A stretch of 5,232 nucleotides of DNA from Candidatus Borrarchaeota archaeon (GTDB taxonomy: Archaea; Asgardarchaeota; Sifarchaeia; Borrarchaeales; Borrarchaeaceae), in NCBI GenBank assembly GCA_016840645.1, contig JAEORY010000320.1, positions 1 through 5,232 of the forward strand, read 5' to 3'. Both the position numbers and the translations under genes were made by a program. Below are positions 1 through 3,571 of the stretch, piece by piece. The notes under the pieces are model-generated. The model searched no databases and was not told where the DNA came from. It saw only the letters and a program-made list of their open reading frames with translations. Numbering within the stretch: position 1 is the stretch's first letter; each line of letters starts with the position of its first letter.

Positions 1-227
1 ATTAAAGAACTGGTCATAGGAGATTTAAGAGCCAAAATACCCATTATTCAGGGTGGGATGGGGATCGGGATCTCTCTTTCTGGGTTGGCCCCAGCAGTTG
101 CGATAACGCCGATCCCGCCTTCGTTCGCGACTGCTGAGGCCAACCCAGAAAGAGAGATCCCGATCCCCATCCCACCCTGAATAATGGGTATTTTGGCTCT
201 TAAATCTCCTATGACCAGTTCTTTAAT
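1..227. repeat. Large inverted repeat (fold-back), arms 1-103 and 125-227
   Basis: Bases 1-90 are the exact reverse complement of 138-227, and pairing continues inward to 103/125 with only two mismatches (91/137 and 99/129), leaving a 21-base centre at 104-124. Both arms carry the same start of a nitronate monooxygenase gene, in opposite orientations. The mismatches lie only in the innermost 13 bases, in and beside the short imperfect match GCAACTGCTG / GCGACTGCTG; everything outside is perfect. That is what a strand end snapping back on itself and being copied would leave. The left arm reaches the window edge, so its full length is unknown. The most likely origin is a chimera from whole-genome amplification or assembly; a real genomic palindrome is possible but less likely. 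Confidence 0.95.
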
Positions 228-242
228 TCTATTTGCGTTCAT
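48..242 (-). CDS. Nitronate monooxygenase family protein, N-terminal fragment broken by the fold-back
   Basis: Read on the minus strand from the ATG at 242-240, the first 51 residues match the start of nitronate monooxygenase (2-nitropropane dioxygenase) proteins, FMN-dependent TIM-barrel enzymes that oxidise alkyl nitronates. The diagnostic run is PIIQGGMGIGISLSG (residues 19-33), the first beta strand and flavin-phosphate loop, followed by ASAVANEGGIGVI (35-47). A GGAG ribosome site lies 6 bases before this ATG (249-252); an in-frame TTG at 254 lies upstream of that site and is not preferred. From about residue 51 (position 91) the frame enters the inverted repeat, reads its own complement as nonsense (NPEREIPIPIPP) and stops at 48. 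The family is normally 310-360 residues, so at least five sixths of the gene is missing. As written the fragment cannot make an enzyme. The related FabK-type enoyl-ACP reductase is an alternative, but the GMGIGISLSG wording favours nitronate monooxygenase. Confidence 0.8.
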   Translation of the reverse strand: MNANRIKELVIGDLRAKIPIIQGGMGIGISLSGLASAVANEGGIGVIATAGANPEREIPIPIPP

Positions 243-485
243 GCCTGTCTCCAATGGTCCGCACTTTGCCTAACTCAGATATCGCTCTTTTAAACTTCAC
301 ATAAACTTGATGTAATTTTTTAAATGACAATTAAGCAGGTTAGACAACTGAGGAGAATTATTAGAACTTAAAGTAAGACGTTAATTCAAAAAGGCAGGAA
401 AACATTCAAGTTGAAATATATTCTCTATTAGCAACTGTCTTTTTCCTTAATATCACTATATTCTCACTCATAGCGAGAGAGTTGT

Positions 486-516
486 CAATGAGAACAATGG
501 GAACAATGAGAACAAT
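486..516 (+). repeat. 9-base tandem repeat, three copies plus a partial
   Basis: The units are CAATGAGAA (486-494), CAATGGGAA (495-503) and CAATGAGAA (504-512), followed by CAAT (513-516); only one base differs among the three. Each unit contains an ATG in the same frame, so a possible 22-codon frame from 488 to the TAG at 554-556 begins MRT-MGT-MRT, with a purine-rich GAGAGAG (475-481) just upstream. Whether this is translated is doubtful; a simple repeat is the safer reading. Confidence 0.7.
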
Positions 517-614
517 TCGCTGGGGATCTTTATTGCTCTCTTATTACAGGAACTAGCGTAGTTTGCATGAAGGTGTTTTTTTCCTCTTCACGACTCCGAA
601 TATGTACCTAGAAT

Positions 615-631
615 CGGGGTTCGAATCCTTT
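615..631 (+). other. Orphan tRNA T-arm-like sequence
   Basis: GGGGTTCGAATCC at 616-628 has the T-loop TTCGAAT (620-626) flanked by G-C, G-C, G-U and G-U pairs, as in the T-arm of many bacterial tRNAs. No partner for the acceptor strand (632-638), no D-arm and no anticodon stem are visible in the preceding 75 bases, so this is not a working tRNA. It may be a leftover 3' tRNA piece, such as an integration-site scar, or chance. Confidence 0.25.
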
Positions 632-798
632 TTATCTGGATTTAAAATTCACTCTATGTTAGAATAAAGAACGTTGAAAGTGAAAAACCTTTAAGAGTTA
701 GAAAAGGGACAATTTTCACAAGAGAATAGGGAACATTTCAACACCATAGAAGCTCCTCCCTCCTCGATAAAAAATTCCATTACAGAAAGGAAGTCAAA

Positions 799-1080
799 AT
801 GAATATTTATGTAGGCAATGTATTACGGGAAGCCACGGAAGATGATTTGCGTCAAGCGTTCGAAGCTTACGGACAGGTGAAATCGGTCAAGATTATCAAA
901 GATAACTATTCAGGAGAATCTCGCGGATTCGGATTTATAGAGATGCCCCACCATCAAGAAGCCAGTACTGCTGTCTCCGGGCTCAACGGAAAGAGTTTTA
1001 AGGGACGCACTCTCAAGGTCAGCGAAGCTCGCCCTCGGAACGACAGACAGAGTGGATTCGGATGGAATAGACGCTACTAA
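799..1080 (+). CDS. RRM-domain RNA-binding protein (first paralogue)
   Basis: A 93-residue protein that is almost entirely one RNA recognition motif. The RNP2 strand is IYVGNV (residues 3-8) and the RNP1 strand is RGFGFIEM (42-49), with the aromatic residues Y4, F44 and F46 in the usual RNA-stacking places. A normal-length beta2-beta3 loop (KDNYSGES, 34-41) and the closing strand FKGRTLKVSEARP (67-79) complete the fold. The tail is short (NDRQSGFGWNRRY), with few glycines and a final RRY. In bacteria such small single-RRM proteins bind RNA in the cytoplasm, probably as RNA chaperones, and in cyanobacteria several are cold-induced; the targets here are unknown. A GAAAGGAAG ribosome site (785-793) sits 5 bases before the ATG. 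The stop is 35 bases before the coiled-coil gene at 1116, so the two are probably co-transcribed. A paralogue lies at 2748-3044. Family call certain, exact role not. Confidence 0.95.
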   Translation: MNIYVGNVLREATEDDLRQAFEAYGQVKSVKIIKDNYSGESRGFGFIEMPHHQEASTAVSGLNGKSFKGRTLKVSEARPRNDRQSGFGWNRRY

Positions 1081-1090
1081 TCGCATAATC

Positions 1091-1119
1091 AAGGACTCCT
1101 TGTAATGATCTCAACATGA
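1091..1119 (+). promoter_or_regulatory. Ribosome site and four-codon mini-leader before the coiled-coil gene
   Basis: The ribosome-binding sequence AAGGA (1091-1095) is 20 bases from the ATG at 1116, too far for normal initiation, but 9 bases from another ATG at 1105. That frame reads Met-Ile-Ser-Thr and stops at TGA 1117-1119, which overlaps the downstream start as ATGA (1116-1119), the classic arrangement for termination and re-initiation. The ribosome site is also half of an 11-base palindrome, AAGGACTCCTT (1091-1101). Translational coupling is inferred from this geometry only. Confidence 0.4.
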
Positions 1120-1454
1120 GCGTAAGAAAAACACCAAAGGAACTCGAGGGATTAAAAAAGGAAATTGAGGAGGATGAACGGCATCTTAAAGAACTACTAG
1201 AGGAAATTATTTCCTTACGAAAAACCTTAAAAAAGAAGCATAAGCAATTAAAGAAGCTATATCCGCCCATAGAGAAAAAGCAAAAAAGATACTGGGAAGA
1301 ATATGTGATGTACTACGATAGGAAAAATACAGACATCCCGATGAAGCGAGACTTTTATGATGAAATAGTTCAACACTTGCGACAGAAAAGAATCGAAGAC
1401 GAAGAAATAAAAGAACTGCTTCAGATACTTAATCGGCAATCAAAAGAAGAATAA
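1116..1454 (+). CDS. Small coiled-coil protein of unknown function
   Basis: A 112-residue, highly charged protein that I do not recognise. Residues 8-49 are a long amphipathic helix with hydrophobic residues at roughly heptad spacing (L10, L13, I17, L24, L27/L28, I31, L34, L38, L45, L48) between Lys and Glu, typical of a dimeric coiled coil. A double proline (P50-P51) breaks it. An aromatic patch follows (YWEEYVMYY, 59-67), then a second helical part from about 76 to 106. There is no signal peptide, membrane segment or cysteine, so it should be cytoplasmic. It begins 35 bases after the first RRM gene and is probably in the same transcript; a partner or RNA-associated role is a guess from that position. 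The ATG at 1116 is the only good start in frame but has no ribosome site at normal distance (see the mini-leader). Composition and frame suggest a real gene. Confidence 0.7.
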   Translation: MSVRKTPKELEGLKKEIEEDERHLKELLEEIISLRKTLKKKHKQLKKLYPPIEKKQKRYWEEYVMYYDRKNTDIPMKRDFYDEIVQHLRQKRIEDEEIKELLQILNRQSKEE

Positions 1455-1503
1455 AATCCTTTTTTCTTTCAACTCCCAAAATCATGAAAAATCCCCTTCT
1501 GCT

Positions 1504-1539
1504 GTATATCTTTCGCACCATATAGAGATATATTTTTTT
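1504..1539 (+). terminator. Possible weak intrinsic terminator
   Basis: TATATCT (1505-1511) pairs with AGATATA (1526-1532), extended by a G-U pair at 1504/1533, and is followed directly by a run of seven T (1533-1539). The position, 50 bases past the coiled-coil stop, suits the end of the RRM/coiled-coil transcript. The stem is almost all A-U and the loop is 14 bases, so it would be weak. Confidence 0.35.
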
Positions 1540-1550
1540 GCTCAAATGAT

Positions 1551-1556
1551 TATAAT
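1551..1556 (+). promoter_or_regulatory. Possible -10 element before the methyltransferase gene
   Basis: A perfect TATAAT lies 28 bases before the ATG at 1585, in a very A+T-rich stretch. No -35 match is found 16-18 bases upstream (1528-1533 reads ATATAT), so the match may simply reflect base composition. Confidence 0.25.
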
Positions 1557-1584
1557 AAAATAAATTCTTATTCCTGAGAGCAAA

Positions 1585-2268
1585 ATGAACAAGATAAAAA
1601 ATCATCGAATTAGAGGAAGAGTCGTAGTGTTTACTCTGACACTTTTCCTGACCTATGGAGTTGTTGTTGGAAAAGCAATTGACATAGCACAATCAAAACC
1701 AGACAAACACTATCAAAAAAAATACAATTTTTCAGAAGATTGGTTTACAAATAGAATACCAGTCTGGGAAAAAATATTGCTCCCATATAAAGGAAAACCG
1801 AACCTTCAATATTTAGAAATTGGTGTCTTTGAAGGAAGTTCTTTGATTTGGATGCTAGAAAATATTTTAACTCACCCCACTTCAGAAGCGACGGGTATTG
1901 ACATATTTCCCGGACAACTTAAAGAAATATTTCAGGAAAATTTGAGAATAGGTGGGTTTCCTGACAAAGTCACTGTAATTCAAGGTAAATCGCAAACAAG
2001 ACTTCGACGTCTACCATTGAATGCTTATAATATTATTTATATTGATGGATCACATAAAGCGAAGGATGTTTTAACAGATGCGGTGCTATGTTGGCTTTTA
2101 TTGAAGGAGAACGGAATTCTAATTTTCGATGATTATCATTGGAAGCAAAACGATCCAGTTCAAGATAGACCCCAAGCCGCTATTGACTCATTTCTGGTTT
2201 GCTTTGAGGGGCACTATGAAGTGATCCATCGTAATGCTCAAATAATTTTAAAGAAAAGAGAGCTTTAG
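1585..2268 (+). CDS. Class I SAM-methyltransferase-like protein with an N-terminal membrane segment
   Basis: A 227-residue protein. Residues 77-86 (LEIGVFEGSS) are the glycine-rich SAM-binding motif I; GIDIF (104-108) supplies the acidic residue D106 at the end of strand 2; YIDGSH (152-157) and LIFDDYHW (179-186) fit strands 4 and 5 of the Methyltransf_24 type. The preceding block FSEDWFTNRIPVWEKIL is typical of that group, whose substrates are mostly unknown. Unusually, residues 1-12 are basic (K3, K5, R8, R10, R12) and 13-29 are hydrophobic (VVVFTLTLFLTYGVVVG), giving a signal anchor or signal peptide that would put the fold outside the cytoplasm, where SAM is scarce. No internal ATG before M90 removes it. 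The ribosome site is weak (TGAGAG, 1575-1580). G+C is low (57 of 180 bases at 1681-1860) against about 42% in the kinase, which hints at transfer. The fold is well supported; substrate and location are not. Confidence 0.85.
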   Translation: MNKIKNHRIRGRVVVFTLTLFLTYGVVVGKAIDIAQSKPDKHYQKKYNFSEDWFTNRIPVWEKILLPYKGKPNLQYLEIGVFEGSSLIWMLENILTHPTSEATGIDIFPGQLKEIFQENLRIGGFPDKVTVIQGKSQTRLRRLPLNAYNIIYIDGSHKAKDVLTDAVLCWLLLKENGILIFDDYHWKQNDPVQDRPQAAIDSFLVCFEGHYEVIHRNAQIILKKREL

Positions 2269-2277
2269 AAAGGTTCT

Positions 2278-2304
2278 GCCTGTATATCATCGAAGTATTC
2301 AGGC
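2278..2304 (+). terminator. Stem-loop after the methyltransferase gene
   Basis: GCCTGTATAT (2278-2287) can pair with GTATTCAGGC (2295-2304), giving nine pairs (one of them U-G) with one U-U mismatch and a 7-base loop. It starts 10 bases after the stop codon. No T-run follows, so it is not a standard intrinsic terminator; it could protect the 3' end or act with Rho. Confidence 0.3.
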
Positions 2305-2464
2305 GAACACGTATCTGTCAGTCAGACGATTCATACAGCCTCCCATTTGCAAGAAGGAACAAATTGACATCATATCCCTCCTATGAGCCGGAATAACGCC
2401 TCCTTTACTTTTTTCTCAGTGTCAAACTCGCGAATGATCATAAAGACTGCATTTCATCGGGTCA

Positions 2465-2493
2465 TTGACACATGATTATATATATGCAAGAAT
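2465..2493 (+). promoter_or_regulatory. Possible sigma70-type promoter for the second RRM gene
   Basis: A perfect TTGACA (2465-2470) is followed after 17 bases by AAGAAT (2488-2493), which matches the -10 consensus at four of six positions. The spacer is A+T-rich with a TATATATA run. Start of transcription would be near 2500. The -10 is poor and other TTGAC motifs lie nearby, so this is only the best candidate. Confidence 0.3.
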
Positions 2494-2672
2494 GTTTTTG
2501 GTATTGCGGTGAGAATCGCACTGTTATGGGAAATAGAAAGTTGACGATAGAGAAAATTACTGCCGCACAAAGGTTTGTTCCCTCCTTTAAGTCTTAGGTA
2601 TCCTTCTCAGGCGTCCGATCTTTCATATTTTTCTATAAGTTAGAAAGGATTCATATAGATAAAAAGAGTGAA

Positions 2673-2697
2673 GAGGATTTCATTCGAGAAATTCCTT
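2673..2697 (+). promoter_or_regulatory. Leader hairpin upstream of the second RRM gene
   Basis: Bases 2673-2681 pair with 2688-2697 (nine pairs, one bulged T at 2693, loop ATTCGA). The 3' arm contains TTCCTT (2692-2697), which could instead pair with the ribosome site AAGGAG (2736-2741). Two exclusive pairings around a ribosome site are what a translational switch would need, but these are short matches found by eye. Confidence 0.25.
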
Positions 2698-2734
2698 CCT
2701 AAGAAATGGGGGATCCGCAACAGGGATTGCCCTC

Positions 2735-2741
2735 AAAGGAG
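2735..2741 (+). promoter_or_regulatory. Ribosome-binding site that fixes the second RRM start
   Basis: AAAGGAG lies 6 bases before the ATG at 2748. An earlier in-frame ATG at 2706 would add 14 residues (MGDPQQGLPSKEYE), but it has no ribosome site, would place this strong one inside the coding region, and gives an extension not expected in RRM proteins. The start at 2748 is therefore preferred. Confidence 0.75.
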
Positions 2742-2747
2742 TATGAA

Positions 2748-3044
2748 ATGCAAGGAAGTAAGCTTTATGTTGGGAACTTTAGCTATGCAGCCACAAAGGA
2801 AGAATTGGAAGAGTTGTTTTCAAAGTTCGGGGAAGTCAAGGAAATAAAAATCATCGAAGGAAGAGGTTTTGGATTCGTTGAAATGTCGAGTCCAGCTGAA
2901 GCGAAAAAAGCTAGGGAAACGCTGAACGGTACCGATTTTAAAGGTCGCACCCTACGAGTGGATGAAGCACGGCCGCCGCGCGACCGATCGTTCGGTGGCG
3001 GTGGGAGAGGACGTGGTGGAAGCGGCGGTTTCCGGAGATATTGA
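2748..3044 (+). CDS. RRM-domain RNA-binding protein with Gly/Arg tail (second paralogue)
   Basis: A 98-residue protein. The RNA recognition motif spans residues 5-74, with RNP2 LYVGNF (6-11), RNP1 RGFGFVEM (39-46) and stacking aromatics Y7, F41 and F43. After EARPPRDR (73-80) comes a flexible Gly/Arg tail (GGGGRGRGGSGG, 83-94) ending FRRY, the layout of cyanobacterial and other bacterial Rbp proteins and of eukaryotic glycine-rich RNA-binding proteins. It should bind single-stranded RNA in the cytoplasm, with the tail adding non-specific affinity; a cold-stress or RNA-chaperone role is the family expectation. By eye it shares about 40 of 76 aligned residues with the 799-1080 protein, including the RRY end. 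Its beta2-beta3 loop is six residues shorter (KII-EG-RGFGF). The long leader suggests post-transcriptional control. A charged mini-frame follows 64 bases downstream. Confidence 0.95.
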   Translation: MQGSKLYVGNFSYAATKEELEELFSKFGEVKEIKIIEGRGFGFVEMSSPAEAKKARETLNGTDFKGRTLRVDEARPPRDRSFGGGGRGRGGSGGFRRY

Positions 3045-3108
3045 GGAAAGAAGGAATAAGAACGAAGTTTATGCAGATACTTTCGCAACTGTTTGAAAGG
3101 GTGAGGGG

Positions 3109-3201
3109 ATGAAAAAATATCAGAGAAAAGAGCGGAAAAAGAGAGAAAAAAAAAGAGAGAGAGTAAAGAGGGAGAAGAGAAAAAGAAGATCCCAGTATTA
3201 A
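3109..3201 (+). CDS. Possible 30-residue Lys/Arg/Glu-rich peptide
   Basis: An ATG at 3109 opens a 30-codon frame ending TAA at 3199-3201. By my count 23 of the 30 residues are Lys, Arg or Glu (10, 9 and 4); the peptide is strongly basic and helix-prone (for example KKREKKRERVKREK, 10-23). AAAGG (3096-3100) lies 8 bases before the ATG, a reasonable ribosome site, and the frame sits 64 bases after the second RRM gene. Against it: it lies on a purine-only stretch, and any frame through such DNA reads Lys, Arg, Glu and Gly without stops, so the composition alone is no evidence of selection. No function is assigned. Confidence 0.3.
   Translation: MKKYQRKERKKREKKRERVKREKRKRRSQY
3122..3189 (+). repeat. 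Polypurine tract
   Basis: 66 of these 68 bases are A or G; the only pyrimidines are C at 3133 and T at 3164. It is a mix of GA repeats and A-runs (nine A at 3146-3154 in the middle, depending on the flanks). Such tracts can bend or form triplexes and are prone to slippage. Its lack of stop codons explains long, meaningless minus-strand frames across this part. Confidence 0.85.
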
Positions 3202-3571
3202 ATTCATCCCTCTTGAATGGTACATAATGTCCCCCCATCGTGTCTCTTAGACTTATATCACATATGGAAGCTTGATAGATTCTAGACAGAAAACCTGCCT
3301 CTACTCAATAAGAAACCCTCTTGACTGATGATACTTCAATCAAACCCGGTAATCTGTGTCAACAAAAAAACAGCCAGGCACAATATCTGAATCATTCAGC
3401 GGTACGTGCACTCAAGAGAAGAAAGGATTTGAGCTGCCGTTGACCTATCGAATAGCAGGGAAAAGAGTGAAATCTTTGACGTGTTTGTGACGGGAGGAGG
3501 GGTCTATCTTACGGAAAGATTTGACTCTTTCTCTTCAAATATATATTCTATCCTCAGCACGGAAGGGGACG
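3202..3571. other. Non-coding gap before the kinase gene
   Basis: About 370 bases with no gene I can support. It contains a 13-base palindrome CTGAATCATTCAG (3387-3399), which could be a binding site but may be chance, and the kinase promoter at 3521-3549. A stop-free stretch from 3433 to the TAA at 3590-3592 in another frame has no start codon and is not called. Confidence 0.5.
3521..3549 (+). promoter_or_regulatory. Sigma70-type promoter of the kinase gene
   Basis: TTGACT (3521-3526; five of six to consensus) and TATTCT (3544-3549; four of six) are separated by the ideal 17 bases in an A+T-rich stretch. Transcription would begin near 3556, leaving a leader of about 16 bases with the ribosome site GGAAGGGG (3561-3568). 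It is the best promoter match in the window. Confidence 0.5.

Larger units (their letters stand above)
243..798. other. Non-coding gap between divergent genes
   Basis: About 550 bases between the minus-strand nitronate monooxygenase start and the plus-strand RRM gene. I see no long reading frame on either strand. It must hold the promoters of both flanking genes, but I find no convincing -35/-10 pair; the best for the RRM gene is TTGAAA (674-679) with TTAGAA 18 bases on (698-703), which is weak. It also contains a three-copy 9-base repeat (486-516), a tRNA T-arm-like sequence (615-631) and a pyrimidine-rich stretch (752-764) about 20 bases before the RRM ribosome site. The long untranslated stretch before an RRM gene recalls leaders of cold-induced genes, which is inference only. 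Confidence 0.6.
2305..2747. other. Non-coding gap and probable long leader of the second RRM gene
   Basis: About 440 bases without a credible gene on either strand. A 31-codon frame from the ATG at 2383 has no ribosome site and I do not call it. The stretch contains several TTGAC motifs (2364, 2465, 2541), a possible promoter at 2465-2493, a CTCCTTT (2582-2588) complementary to the ribosome site of the RRM gene, and a hairpin at 2673-2697. If the promoter is right, the untranslated leader is roughly 250 bases, longer than usual and reminiscent of cold-shock mRNAs. Confidence 0.5.

Noticed and set aside
548..640. A complete tRNA gene ending near 640
   Set aside because: Only the T-arm is recognisable. 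The acceptor strand TTATCTG (632-638) has no partner about 70 bases upstream, and no D-arm or anticodon stem folds.
772..790. A motif shared with the second RRM leader (AAATTCC then AGAAA; compare 2689-2706)
   Set aside because: The match is short, differs in spacing, and sits in A-rich sequence; it is not above what chance gives.
910..1270. Minus-strand frames opposite the first RRM and the coiled-coil genes
   Set aside because: The plus-strand frames carry a clear RRM with ribosome site and a heptad coiled coil; the reverse frames are Ser/Phe-rich complements with no domain.
2383..2475. A 31-codon frame in the second gap
   Set aside because: There is no ribosome site before the ATG, no recognisable content, and it overlaps the candidate promoter of the RRM gene.
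2706..2747. A 14-residue longer N-terminus for the second RRM protein
   Set aside because: The ribosome site AAAGGAG lies inside the extension, 6 bases before the ATG at 2748, and the ATG at 2706 has none.
2783..3238. A 151-codon minus-strand frame opposite the second RRM gene
   Set aside because: It is a shadow of the RRM gene plus the polypurine tract, which reads as Ser/Phe/Leu-rich nonsense without stops on the other strand. No family resemblance.
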